From Euptelea pleiosperma (lineage: Eukaryota > Streptophyta > Magnoliopsida > Ranunculales > Eupteleaceae), in contig CM068546.1 in the NCBI GenBank assembly GCA_035048495.1, positions 35,606,674-35,670,673 of the forward strand: a stretch of DNA of 64,000 nucleotides. Direction: 5' to 3'. The translations under genes and the position numbers were made by a program. This document shows, one piece after another, positions 33,420-46,200 of the stretch (position 1 is its first letter; every line of letters begins with the position of its first letter). The notes under the pieces were generated by a model. The model had not been told where the DNA came from. It searched no databases and saw nothing but the letters and a program-made list of their open reading frames with translations.

Positions 33420-35340
33420 GTCTTACTGACCACATGGATGTTTGGCTCATCCCTTAACGGACATACATACAAAAAATCAGACTGATTATCACCATCAAAA
33501 TAATAGACTTTGTTATATAGGCGATTGGTCCATTAATTTGATGGTCCAGATCTCTGAATGTTGGGACCCTCGGACATCTACTAATGACATGTGGCACACC
33601 TTTTTGGGCCCACTAACTGTATGGATGTTTGACCCATCCCTAAGTGGACGTACATACCAAAAATCAGGCTGATTATCACCATCGAAATAATAGACTTTGT
33701 TATTTAGGCGATTGGTCCATTAATTGGATGGACCATATCATGAACATGTGCACAAAGATTGATCCCGACGATATCACACCTTTTCTATTTATCAAATATC
33801 TATATAACAAAACAGGGAAGTTGTCTCCCCACTTATACTCCCTCTTATCTATTTTGACAAAAGACGGCCAAGATCTTTTCCCCCAAATGACGGTGGATCT
33901 CAACCACTCACACCTGATTTTGGCAAATGCTTTGACGGAGTGCCGAGGGCACAGGCCACCCACAATAAATATAACAAGCGTTGACTGTGATTTTCTTATA
34001 CCCCCTCTTATCTTATATGGCTTCAATAATGAGTGGCTGAGATCCACTATGCTTCATATCGATGGCTGAGATTAACTCTCACATGATTTTGACAAACACT
34101 TTGTCGAAAAGTGTCACGGGCAGGGGCCACCCACGTATATAACAAGACACCTCAATTGTATTCTCTTATCTTATCCATCCATCTAATGTGGACGGTTAGA
34201 TAAAGATTGGTTGAGATCAAATCTATCGATCTAATGTGGACGGTTAGATTTCAACCACTCAATCCAATTCATTTGACCTCAATTTATTCAAAATTTGAAT
34301 TTCAACACCGTTATATTTTGTTATTTCTGTTATTTTCCCATTTCCCCCTATATGCGTTACAATCCGTTATAACAGCCGTTATAATGGAAAAAATGGTATC
34401 ACCTTAGTCCGTTATACCGTTTGAGTGTCGAAGGCACCCAATTTTTGCAAACGCTTTTGTTGGAGATTGAGTGCCGTGGATGGTTGTCTCCCCCTCTTAT
34501 CCGACTTCATAAAGGATGGCCGAGATCTTATCACACCAAATGGACAGTGGATCTCAGCCACTCACACCCAATTTTGACAAGCGCTTTGTCGATGAGTGCC
34601 GTGGGCACAGGTCACCTACTATTTACCTATATATAAGGAATGAAATGGGTTGGATTTACATATAGCCCAACGGTCAAGCTCAGGAGCCCCACTTTTTATG
34701 CCTCGAGAGGGGTGTTACCGTTAAAACGGATTGAAACGGCGAGGGGCAAAAATAGAAACAATGGATTTTAATGATTTTAATGGAAAAAAGTGGTGTTAAA
34801 ATTTAAATTTTAAATTTTAAAATTTTAAAATTGAAAATTAAAAAAAAATATAATTTAACGAAAATTTAATAGTTTTCTCATACTCCTCTTATCTTATATG
34901 GCTTCAATAATGAGTGGCTGAGATCCACTATGCTTCATATTGATGGCTGAGATTAACTCCCACCCCGATTTTGACAAACACTTTGTTGGAAAGTGCCACC
35001 CACGCATATATCAAGACAACTCAATTTTTATTCTCTTATCTTATCCATCCATCTAATGTGGACGGTTAGATAAAGAGTGGTTGAGATCAAATCCATCGAT
35101 CTAATGTGCACAGTTAGATTTTAGCCACTCAATCCGCCTCATTTGACCTCAATTTATTCAAAATTTAAATTTCAACACTGTTATTTTCCCATTTCTCCCT
35201 CTGTGCGTTACAATCCGTTATAACAGCCGTTATAATAGAAAAAACGGTAACACCTCAGTCTGTTATACCGTTTGAGTGCCAAAGGCACCCAATTTTTGCA
35301 AACACTTTTGTCAGAGAGTGCCGTAGGCATGGGCCATTTA
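33420..35340. repeat. Mosaic of ATACGG, Helitron-like and AACGG fragments
   Basis: ATACGG pieces occupy 33430-33740. Helitron-like pieces (CTATATAACAAAACAGGG, GGTGGATCTCAACCACTCAC, GTGCCGNGGGCAC hairpin) occur near 33800-33975, 34080-34140 and 34485-34640. AACGG pieces (CCGTTATAACAGCCGTTATA) occur at 34310-34420, 34710-34870 and 35170-35270. A block at 34150-34290 recurs at about 35030-35170. No gene. Confidence 0.5.
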
Positions 35341-35344
35341 CTAT

Positions 35345-35515
35345 TCTATATAACAAAACACATTGGTTGTCTCCCTACTTATACCTCCTCTTATAGCATC
35401 AACAAAGAAGGGCCGAGATCTAATCTTCCCCCAAATGGACGGTGGATCTCCGCCACTCACTTGATTTTGGCAAATTCTTTGTTGAGGAGTGCTGATGGCA
35501 CGGGGTACCCACTAG
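35345..35515 (+). mobile_element. Miniature Helitron-like element (171 bp)
   Basis: Begins TCTATATAACAAAACAC and ends with a GTGCTGATGGCAC hairpin, then GGGGTACCCACTAG, followed by T. TC start, hairpin and CTAG end inserted before T agree with Helitron rules. Confidence 0.6.
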
Positions 35516-36031
35516 TCGAAGTATATGAGCCAATCCTACACAGTTCTTGGTGGTAAAGTATTTTTTAAAGCCACGTGACACTATTTTACTATGACAAAGT
35601 ATTGACTATAGTACTTATGAAATGCGCATGATAAGTTGCGTAAATTTGCCTACGCAATTCAAACACCATAAAAATTAGGTGGGCAAATATTTAAAATTTG
35701 GCGAAAAAATGATATAGTTGCCATACACTTTAAAATGTATAATTGGGTGTGAATATATTCTATCAGAAATAAATTGCCGACTAACCAAACACAACCTTAG
35801 TTTTCTATTTGTGCTTAGAATTGCAACATTAATGTACAAACCCATCACTTCAAATTAATCTTTCCCAACTGCATTTGGGTGCAAACTTTCCTATTTTACT
35901 TCTTCCGAATATGCCCTTAGTTGCTCACATGCAACACACCTGCCCCGTTTGAAACAGCTCCGATACTCACTTGCAACACGGGTGTCGCGTGTTCCCAAGT
36001 AGTATATAGCATAGATGGTAATATTTTTTGA

Positions 36032-36268
36032 GTAAATTAGTATGACCCCCCTTAAAAAATTGACGACATTTGTATGACCCCTGCTAGTTTCATTTAGTTG
36101 CCTATTCCCCCTTCACTTCTCTTTGACTTAAACGGAAGTTAACTTTTGTAAAGATTGACCGTTTTGCCCAGAAAATACTTTACACGTCAGACTGGGAAAT
36201 CTTTGAGTGTCAAACTAGTGAGGGGTCATACAAATATGGCCAATTTTCGAGGGGGTATACTAATTTAC
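36032..36268. mobile_element. 237-bp MITE with C-rich 57-bp TIRs
   Basis: Left GTAAATTAGTATGACCCCCC against the complement of GGGGGTATACTAATTTAC at the right. Both arms contain ATTTGTATGACCCCT and CTAGTTT. No ORF. Confidence 0.75.
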
Positions 36269-36387
36269 CTCTTTTTTTAATCGACCATTTTATAAGCACA
36301 AAAAGACGCTATAGCTTTAGAAAGCCATGATGGAAGGTCCATTTCCCACAAAATCGCAAAGATAGCTTTAGCAGCAATGGTAAGTGC

Positions 36388-36757
36388 CATGGTTTTAAAA
36401 ATGGCCGTTTAAACAGTAACGCCCCAAGCCCGTTTCTATTAAAATCGTTTAAACACGTTTTAATGTTTTGAATTTAATGGCCATTTTTTTTGTTTTAACG
36501 GCCGCTAAAATCGTTTAAACAGCCGTTAAATTTTGTGAAAAACCAACCGTTAAATCCATTTACTTCCGATTAATTTCTGTTAAAATCTTTTTTAAAAATT
36601 TTAAATTTTCAAAATGTGAATTTCAGCGCCACTCTTTCCGTTAAAATCCAAATCTTTTTCCATTTTTGCCCCTGGCCGTTTCAATCTGTTTTAACGGCTG
36701 TTTAAACGGTAACGCCCCAGTCCGTTTAACGGTTAAAATGGCCTCCTTTAAACCTTG
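36388..36757. mobile_element. AACGG-family MITE with target duplication
   Basis: Starts CATGGTTTTAAAAATGGCCG and ends CTCCTTTAAACCTTG. Flanks GTAAGTGC (36380-36387) and GTAGGTGC (36758-36765) differ by one base; including the preceding G makes 9 bp. Confidence 0.7.
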
Positions 36758-36907
36758 GTAGGTGCAACCCCATTGGCAGATATAGGGATAAAATAAGGGA
36801 CGGGATATTGGCACCCGCGTTTTCGCTCAGTAAACCCATCACTCATCACACCCATCCACCAAAAAAAAAATTAGAGAAGAAGAAAATCAAAGAAGAAGAA
36901 GAGGAGG

Positions 36908-37042
36908 ATGCCGCCGCCGTCGTTGAGGTACGACTCTCCTTCTCTCTCCACCGCCAAAGGATTTGGACTCACATGCCATGAGATAATGATTAAACTCATC
37001 CCTAATAACGAAAGTCACGAAACCCAATCCTGCATGGCCTGA
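36908..37042 (+). other. Possible orphan first exon
   Basis: After an AAG-rich leader (36866-36907) the frame opens MPPPSLRYDSPSLSTAKGFG and stops after 44 codons. A good donor (AG|GTACGA) occurs after codon 7. The MULE-like element begins 36 bp past the stop. It could be the first exon of a disrupted gene; no downstream exon was found. Confidence 0.25.
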
Positions 37043-37335
37043 TAAAACTTGTGTTCAATTTGTTTGTATTTAAAAATCGAGTAAAACTTGCCTGACCACT
37101 TGTGGTGTGGTATCCTATCAGACCACACACAAGCTGCTTGCCGCGTGGATTTTGTATGGTGGCAAGTCACATCTGCATGAGCCACAAACTCGTCCTCTCC
37201 TCCTCTGGTTAACCTACTCAGGTTTGGTGAGAGTAAATGAAAAAAGTGAGAAAAAATAAAAGTAAAAAAAAGTAAAGCAACATGAAAAAGACATGTGGCA
37301 ATTTCTTAGAAGACACTGGTTTTAGATCTTTGAAC

Positions 37336-37692
37336 CAAGGTTTAAAAAACGGCCGTTATAACAGATTCGGACCTATCCCGTTACGTTATGGACCGTTAAA
37401 ACACCCAGAAAATAACGGCCGTTATTTTTTGTTATAACGAAAATAACGACTGTTATTTTCTGAAAAATTTTGTGAAAAAAAATGGCCGTTATTTTCATTT
37501 TTTTCCGCTATATTCTGTTTTTTTCCATTTTTGACATTTTGAAATTCAAATTTTAAAATTCAAAATTTGAATTTCAGCGCCATTTTTCCGTTATTTTCCC
37601 GTTTTTGCCCCTGAGCGTTTTTTTCGTTATAACGGAAAAACGGTAACTCCCCCAATCCATTATACCGTTATAACGGTCCCCTTTAAACCTTG
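37336..37692. mobile_element. AACGG copy inserted in one arm of the palindrome
   Basis: Bounded by CAAGGTTTAAA and TTTAAACCTTG, with related flanks CTTTGAAC and GTTTGACC. The opposite arm (near 42131) reads continuously from TTTAGATG into TTTGACCCATGG, giving an empty site. Confidence 0.7.
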
Positions 37693-38870
37693 GTTTGACC
37701 CATGGTTTTAAAAACGGCCGTTTAAACGGAAACGCCCCAAGCCTATTTCCGTTAAAACCGTTTTAACGTATTTGAATTTAACGGCCATTTTTTTGTTTAA
37801 ACGACCGTTAAAATCGTTTAAACAGCCGTTAAATTCTGAAATTTTTTGTGAAAAATATGTCCGTTAAATCCGTTAAATTCCGTGTTTTTTTAAATTTTCA
37901 AATTTCAACATTCAAAATTTGAATTTCAGCGCCATTTTTTCCATTTTTTTCCGTTAAAACCTGTTAAAATCCGTTTAATTCCCTTAAATTCTGATTTTTG
38001 CCCCTGGCTGTTACAATCCGTTTAAACGGTGACGTCCCCAGTCCGTTTACCGTTAAAATGGCCCTCCTTTAAACTTTGGGTAAAACCAAGGTTTAAAGGA
38101 GGCCGTTTTAACGGTATAACGCACTGGGGGGCATTACCGTTAAAACGGATTGTAACAGCCAGGGCCAACAAAAGAAAAAAAAGGAAAAAATGGAATTTAA
38201 CGGATTTTAATAGAAAAAACGGAAAAAATGGCGTTGAAAGTCAAATTTTGAAATTTTCAATTTCAAATTTCAAACAATGAAAAAATGGATTTTAACAGCC
38301 ATTTTTTTTCAACAAAAATTTCTAGAATTTAATGACTGTTAAAACGATTTTAACGGCAGTTAAAATGGAAAAAAAAATGGCCATTAAATTCAAAGCGTCA
38401 AAACGGATTTTAATGAATTTACGCATGGCTTTTAAAACGGCCGTTTAAACGGTAACGCCCCAAGCCCGTTTCCGTTAAAACCGTTTAAACACGTTTTATC
38501 GGTTTTGAAAAAAACGGCCGTTTTTTTGTTTTAATGGCCGTTAAAATCGTTTAAACAGCAGTTTAATTCTGGAAATTATGTGAAAAAAACGGCTGTTAAA
38601 TCTGTTTAATTCCGTTAAACTCAGTTTTTTTTTTTTAATTTTCAAATTTCGAAATTTGAATTTCAGCGCCATTTTTTCCGTTATATTCCATTTTTTTTTC
38701 TCATTTTTTTCCATTTTTTCCCTGGATGTTTCAATCCATTTTAACGGCCATTTAAACGGTAACGTCCCCAGTCCGTTTAACCGTTAAAACGGCCTCCTTT
38801 AAACCTTGATTTTACGGTAACGGGCTTGGGGCATTACCCTTTAAACGGCTGTTTTTAAAACCATGCTTTG
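37693..38870. repeat. Array of three AACGG-family copies (left arm)
   Basis: Units at about 37701-38085, 38086-38420 (inverted) and 38424-38815. Each contains AAACGGTAACGCCCC or its complement, TTTGAATTTCAGCGCCATTTT and CCTTTAAACCTTG. Matching inverted copies lie at 41130-42130 in the other arm. Confidence 0.6.
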
Positions 38871-39789
38871 ACCCTAGCTAGTAAATTCGCATATTATACA
38901 CGTTTAATACATGACTTTTTTTTTGAAGGAACATTTAATATTACCGTATAAAATAAAAATTTAGAAAAAATCACGAATTTTTAGATTATATGAATAAAAC
39001 ATGTATTATTCATGTTTAATACATGGATTGCGTGTCATTAAATGGCCGTATAAAATGAAAAAATAGATAAAATCCAGGCTTTTTAAGGCTAAACGAATAT
39101 AAATTTCAACAATGACCGAATTTTTGACCAGATGTTTTTATCCCAAAACCGAATTAAACTCGAACTTTTCTCGTTTCGAATCTTTACCGAATTGCTAACT
39201 GGTACGTTAAAAACTGTTAAAACCTGTTTTGACCTTTAGAAATTAACGGCCTTTTTTCGTTTTGACGACTGTTAAAAATTTTTGTGAAAAAAAGGCTAAT
39301 TTTTCTGTTAAATTCCATTTTTTTCGTTTTTCAAATTTCTAATTTTAAAAATCAGCACCATTTTTCCATTTTTTTTCGGTTGAATTCGTTAAAATTTTGT
39401 GTTTTTTTTTCATTTTTCCCCATCTGCTACAATCCGTTTTAACGGCAACGCCCCCAGTCTATATACCGTTACAGTCTCCTTTAAACCTTGGTTTGGCCAA
39501 TCCCTAGGTAGAGTAAAACTTCGGTCACAACGCACAATATGAGCCATGTGGCACACTCTTGGTGGACGCTGACCGTATGGATGTTTGGCCAATCAGTAAA
39601 TGGACCTACAAACCAGAAATAAACCTGATCAGTGATTTCTAAGCGTTGGATTGAAGTTATTTTCATTTGATTTTTACCGTATGAATTTTGAGCATTATTT
39701 GGGTGCAAAGATCCATAGTTGTAAAAGGTAACCCAATTACTTTAGCTTTTTTTTATTTATTATTTTAGGAGAAAAAAGGAAATTACACT

Positions 39790-40190
39790 TTATCTCTTAC
39801 CAAACCTGAGCAGGTTTACCAGAGGAGGAGAGGATGAGTTTATGGCTCGTGCGGATGCGACTTGCTACCGTACTTAAGCCACGCGGCAAGCACCTTGCCT
39901 ATGGTATGGTTTGCTCTCACCAAACCTGAGCAGGTTTACCAGAGGAGGAGAGGATGAGTTTATGGCTCGTGTGGATGCGACTTGCTACCGTACATAAGCC
40001 ACGCGGCAAGCACCTTGCCTATGATTTGGTAGATACTCAGCACTTGTAGTGTGGTATATCCCAAACCATAGGCAAGGTGCTTGCCGCGTGGCTTATGTAC
40101 GGTAGCAAGTCGCATCCGCACGAGCCATAAACTCATCCTCTCCTCCTCGTGTAAACCTGCCTAGGTTTGGTGAGAGCAAAAGAGTAATTC
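39790..40190. repeat. Centre of the palindrome: three copies of a 125-bp segment
   Basis: Two direct copies (39799 and 39920) and one inverted copy (about 40055-40170) of a segment containing CCAAACCTGAGCAGGTTTAC, AGGAGGAGAGGATGAG and CCACGCGGCAAGCACCTTGC. The same segment forms part of the outer TIRs (37100-37235, 42236-42360). Confidence 0.75.
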
Positions 40191-42391
40191 CTTTTTTCTC
40201 TTAAAAAAAATAAAAAAATGGTAAAGTAACTCGATTACCTTTTACAACCTATGGATCTTTGCACCCAAATAATGCTCAAAATTCATACGGTAAAAATCAA
40301 CCCATGAAAACAACTTCAATCCAACGCTTAGAAATCACTGATCAGGTTTATTTCTGGTTTGTAGGTCCACCTAGTGATTGACCAAACATCCATACGGTTA
40401 GAGTCCACCAAGAGTATGCCACGTGGCTCGTATTGTGCGTTGTGACCGAAGTTTTACTCCACCTAGGGATTGGCCAAACCAAGGTTTAAAGGAGACTGTT
40501 TTAACGGTATAACAGACTGGGGGTGTTACCATTAAAACGGATTGTAGCGGATGGGCAAAAATGAATAAAAAAAAAAAAAATTTAACGAATTCAACGGAAA
40601 AAAAATAAAAAAATGGTGCTGATTTTTAAAATTATAAATTTTGAAAAACGAAAAAAAATAGAATTTAACGGAAATAATGGCCTTCTTTTCACAAAATTTT
40701 TTAACAACCATTAAAACGAAAAAAAGGCCATTAATTTCTAAAGGTCAAAACGGGTTTTAACAGTTTTTAACGTACCAGTTAGCAATTCGATAAAGATTCA
40801 AAACTAGAAAAGTTCAAGTTTAATTCGGTTTCGGGATAAAAACATCTGGTCAAAATTTGGTCATTGTTGAAATTTATATTCATTTAGCCTTAAAAAGCCT
40901 AGATTTTATCTATTTTTTCATTTTATGCGGCCATTTAACATGTTTTTATTTAAAAAAACATGCAATCCATGTATTAAACATGAATAATACATGTTTTATT
41001 TGTATAATTTTAAAATTCGTGATTTTTTCTGATTTTTTATTTTATACGGTAATATTAAATGTTCCTTAAAAAAAAAATAGTGTATTAAACGTGTATAATA
41101 CGTGAATTTACTAGCTAGGGTCAAAGTCATGGTTTTAAAAACAGCCGTTTAAAGGGTAACGCCCCAAGCCCGTTACCGTAAAATCGTTAAAATCCGTTTT
41201 GACGCTTTGAATTTAATGACCATTTTTTTTTTTTCATTTTAACCATGGTTTTAAAAACGGCTGTTTAAACGGTAACGCCCCGAGCCGTTAAAATCCGTTA
41301 AATTCCATTTTTTTTTTAAATTTTCAAAATTTGAATTTCAGCCCCATTTTTGCCATTAAAACCGTTAAAATTCGTTTAATTCCATTCTTTTCCATTTTTG
41401 CCCCTGGCCGTTTCAATCCGTTTTAACGGCCGTTTAAACGGTAACGCCCCCAGTCCGTTTAACCGTTAAAACGACCTCCTTTAAACCTTGATTTTAACTA
41501 CCGTTAAAATTGTTTTAACAGCCGTTAAATTCTGAAAATTTTCATTGAAAAAATAGCTGTTAAAATCCGTTTTTTCAATTTTTGAAATTTTCAATTTTAA
41601 ATTTCAAAATTTGACTTTCGGTGCCATTTTTTCTGTTAAAATTCATTAAATTCTATTTTTCCCTTTTTTTCTTTTGTTGGGCCTGGCTGTTACAATCCGT
41701 TTTAACGGTAATGCCCCCGAGTGCGTTATACCGTTAAAACGGCCTCCTTTAAACCTTGGTTTTACCCAAAGTTTAAAGGAGGCTGTTTTAACAGTTAAAC
41801 GGACTGGGGGCGTCACCGTTTAAATGGCCGTTAAAACGGATTGAAACGGTCAGGGGCAAAAAATGAAATTTAACGGATTTAACGGAAAAAAATGGCGCTG
41901 AAATTCAAATTTTAAAATTTGAAAATTAAAAAAAACATGGAATTTAACGGATTTAACGGACATTTTTTTCACAACAAATTTCAAAATTTAACGGCTGTTT
42001 AAATGATTTTAACGGCGATTAAAACAAAAAAATGGCCGTTAAATTCAAATACGTTGAAATGTGTGTAAACAATTTTAACGGAAACGGGCTTGGGGCGTTT
42101 CCGTTTAAACGGTCGTTTTTAAAACCATGGGTCAAACATCTAAAGTCAGTATCTTATAAGAAATTGCCACGTGTCTTCTTCATGTTGCTTTACTTTTTTT
42201 TAGTTTTATTTTTTTTCACTTTTTTCATTTACTCTCACCAAACCTGAGTAGGTTAACCAGAGGAGGAGAGGATGAGTTTGTGGCTCGTGCCGATGTGACT
42301 TGCTACCATACAAAATCCACGCGGCAAGCAACTTGTGGTCTGGTAGGATACCACACCACAGGTGTTCAGGCAAGTTTTACTCTTAAAAATC

Positions 42392-43212
42392 ACCCACAAA
42401 TTTTTCACATCTTAAAGAGAGAATAGTGATGTCCCAAGACGGATCTCATCACGCCTCTAGGCTCTAGCATCTTTTGTTACTCACCATTGCACTCTGGGCC
42501 CACTGACCACATGGATTTTGCCCATCCCTGGGTATTTCATATAAAATAACTCAGCTTGACTGGTGACTTCTAGTCATTGTATTTAATATACAAAATTGAA
42601 TCCAACGGGTAGAATCATTCTTTCAAAAGTGCTAAATCTAATGGCTAGCTTGGCTTCATACAATTCAGGAAAAAAGAAATTGAATCAACGGCTAGAATTA
42701 CTCCTTAAAAAGTGCTGAATCTAATGGCTAGAGATTATCACCAAACAGTGGGCTAAACTTGTGGACCCCGAGAGCAGCGGTGATTAACAAAAATCACTAC
42801 ATCTCATGCCTTTGGTGTGAGATCTATATGGGGACATCACTTCTCAAAAAAATCTCTCTTTACGGTAATTGTGTGGCTTCGCTTCGCTAAACGCTCTCTC
42901 TCAGTGTCTCACCATTATCTCTTCTCAGTTCTCATCCTCTTCGTCCCTTCCATCGCTCTCGCCTACCCTCGTGGATCCTCAAAAAAGCCCTTCTTTTTTC
43001 GAAATCAAAGATTCGGAAACGTAAATTGAGTTTATTTGTCCATTCAAAGCTGAATAAATTCTCGAATCTCTCCTGATTCTCAATTGAAAGAGTTGTAATT
43101 CGAGGAGTTCTGTTTATCTTCGTTAATCAAGATTCAGCTCTTTGTGCTCTCTGTACTCCAATGTTTTGTTTTTAGTCGATGAGATTCCTCTGCTTGGATG
43201 CTTCCTTGAAGA
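42392..43212. other. Region upstream of RSH1
   Basis: 42490-42790 holds ATACGG-related repeats (GGGCCCACTGACCACATGG, AACGGCTAGAATTAC). From about 42860 it is CT-rich and probably 5' UTR (CTCTCTCAGTGTCTCACC). No clear TATA box; the 5.3 kb palindrome ends 830 bp before the ATG. Confidence 0.45.
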
Positions 43213-46200
43213 ATGGCTTCTGCTCCTTGGATGTCAGGTAGGTCGTCAACTCTCCAAGTTTCAATCTATAAGAGCTTCGTTTTTTTTTTCTTCCTGGTTT
43301 TGTCCTTGAAGAGTCTTAAATGTTCTGATTTGTACTGTCGCGTGGTTTGGATTTTGTAGTTTCTGTAGAATGCGTGAACCTGTGTAAGCTATCCAAAGGG
43401 GAGGGTAGTGGGAGGTATGAGTGTAGCGTCTTATCCTGCGCGTGGAAAGCTCCGAGGGTCCTGACTGGGTTCCTCGCGAGCACAGCTCAGCCTCAGTGTT
43501 CTTCATTGCTGGGTGGGCTTGCAGGAAGGAGAGACCGGAAAAAAATTGTAAGTTTCTTGATGAACCCAGTGTGTAGAGCGTTACATTCGTAAAAATGAAT
43601 TTTTCGTTTCACTCTATTTATGCTCAAGTTCTGTGAAGTCTTATGAAGGATGAATTTTGGTCGTAATAAAAACACTTAAAAAATGAAGAACTTTAACCAT
43701 CTGACTCATTAAAATTTTGCTCCATTTTTACAATCTTAATATTCTTGTTGAGTTCTCTTTGGTTTTTTGGGACTCTGTTCTGTATTATCTTATTTTTTCA
43801 AATCGATGAAAGGCTGAGAATTGTTGATTTACATGAGGCTCATGAGCTTCTAACGACTGAACAAGGGATTGTGTAAGTTTATGAGTTGGAAATCTGCTTG
43901 TGTTGAAGCCTAAAAGATGGAAGGCTTAAACAGCTTTGAATTACTTTCTTTGTTTGAATTTGTTTTCGAATTTGTAATTTGGTATATGAAGCAAAGATTA
44001 TCTTGAAGGATTCTCATTGTAAGGGAAGTTTCTTGTTCATAAAGGTCAAGTTTGTTTTTTATTTTTTTATAAGTACTTGACGAGCTTGAATAAGTTTTAG
44101 AGATGGCAAGGAACAGCTTAAGGTGCCATTTTCAAATATGATTGTTTATGAACTCTTGAGATGTGGTTAATAGAACATTGCTAGGAGGATTCAGCTTTCG
44201 TATTTAATGTTTGACAAGGTCTTTAGAAGTGGTCAGTGATTCTCTTATTGTGATCAAATGGGATCTGGAAAGAGTTCCGGTCTGCAGGCACTGATTTTCA
44301 TCCTTAGATGAAATTCAGGACTTGTGTGCATTAGAATGTCACTTTTAAGCATACCTTAAGGATGCAAAGGAACTTGTTGCTTCTTTAGCTAGGCAGGGAA
44401 TTTTGGACGGCTTTAAGTACTTCATTGTGTATTGGGATATTTGCCTGCTTTCTTCCTTAATATCAATGGCATCTATGATTTGTCAGGAGAGAAAAAGATA
44501 AGGCAAGCTTGAATTGGTTTGCTATAACTTAATTGCTTTTTTTGGGGAACAGGGGGGCATGGTATGACAATGCCCGATGATGTTCACTTCCAATTGAAGA
44601 AAAATGAATTGTAGATAATGGTAACAGAAACCTTTTCCGAATCCATCAACAAGGAAGCAGAAGAAAAAAAGATGGATTGAGCCTATAAGTCAATTGGTTG
44701 ACATCTGCACCGCAACTGTAAGGTCGGGTTCTATCCCAATTTATCTATGAAAAAGATAAAGGTCAAAGGAAAAAGAAAAAAAGACAAGAAATACCTGTAC
44801 CAGGTCCAGCCCTACGGCCTCTACATATGTTGTTCTATAAAATTTCTTAAGTTTTTTTTTGTTAACCATATGTCCATATCCCTTTCTTCTTTTGTGGTTT
44901 AGATAAGACTCAACTGATATGTGCAGAGATGCCTTAGATTTTTTTATTTTAACACTCCAGGTTCACATACTTTTTTTTTTTGGATCTGTGCCAATGTTGC
45001 TGTCTAGTCTTGCTGGAGATGTGAAGCCCTTGATGTCGGAGACTGGTACTCCACAGAAGCTGCTGATTCTACATTTTCTGGAAGGCTCTTCAAATCAAGT
45101 GTGCTTCATGTTGCTTGTAAAAGATGGCATTTATGTTTTTCGTCCTCCTTGTCTTCAGAATCCTCAGATGCAGTTTCTCCTGGAACATTGTGGGAGGTAT
45201 GATGTGACTCTTGCTAAACTTTGCATCTCTTTTTCTGTAGAAACTTCAACGACTTATTGTCTCTGCTATTGGATACGAGCTTTTACTATTATTGATTTAA
45301 TTTTGATTTATACTTTATTTCAAATAAAAGGTCGCACACTGAGGTTGTTATCAGCTTTATCTATCAAAATGAGAGTTTTTTTTTCCAGGTACCAAAGTTA
45401 TTTAGTATGCTAATATTAATGTTAATTTTTTTATTTTTATTGTAATATGGCATTTTTCAAACTTTAGATTTATATCAATATCCTTGGAGGTTGGGGGACC
45501 CTCATAAGGTCTTTAGTTCAACCCATCTGCTATAGTTTCTTTCACAGAACGTGGATTTCTTTTCCTCCATGATAAAGAGAAACATATCTATGAACACAGT
45601 GATCACTAGCGGAGGCTCTTAGACCATATCAAGATGGGATATTGCACTTGACGAGAATATAAAAACTCCACATTTCTTGAAGAAATGCTGGATAAGAAGA
45701 GTTTACAATTTATGATAGATTGGCAGAAACTTTTATGAATTGGAGCTTGAGGCTCTTCTTTCATAAGACTCATAGATAACCAGTGGTTACAGATGGTATC
45801 TATTTGGGGAATGAGGATACCAAACGGGTGACAGGGAGTTATACTAGGCTGTTCAAGACGGCTTGTACGTACCTGGAGCCCATTTAATTTTACAGTCTTT
45901 ACTATCCCCAGGGGAACTCTAAATACTAGCATGCTCTGTTTGATACTAAAAGACCTTTTGTATGTTAAGGTCCAAAGTGGAGCTCCAGTGCTGGTGTTAT
46001 TAACTGAGATTTGTAAACCTATTGATGAGAGATGAGAAATGGAGAGCTCAGCTCTGAATTGTCAGAGATGAGAAGTAATGGGAAACTTTTCATATTTGGA
46101 ATTATTTTGAATTCGAGAAACATGTGCTTACGTTCCCATGACTGTTGAGTGATTGGCTGCAGGATTATAGATGTGAGGGGCCATTGCCTTGTGATTAGCA

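Larger units (their letters stand above)
37079..42382. mobile_element. Giant palindromic MULE-like element (5.3 kb)
   Basis: The flanking 9-bp duplication is exact: TTAAAAATC at 37070-37078 and 42383-42391. The ends are GAGTAAAACTTGCCTGA and its near-complement TCAGGCAAGTTTTACTC. The arms match inward for over 2 kb in inverted order: TIR of about 250 bp, AACGG copies, an AT-rich spacer (38870-39180 against 40800-41130), another AACGG copy, and an ATACGG arm (39495-39735 against 40250-40460). Mutator-like elements make 9-bp duplications and have long TIRs. No transposase or captured gene frame is visible. Confidence 0.85.

Noticed and set aside
33106..33457. Overlapping 107-residue ORFs on both strands
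   Set aside because: They are the frames of a tandem 65-76 bp repeat free of stops by chance.
33200..35520. Repeats that might suggest a CRISPR-like array
   Set aside because: Unit lengths vary, spacers are not unique, and the genome is a plant's.
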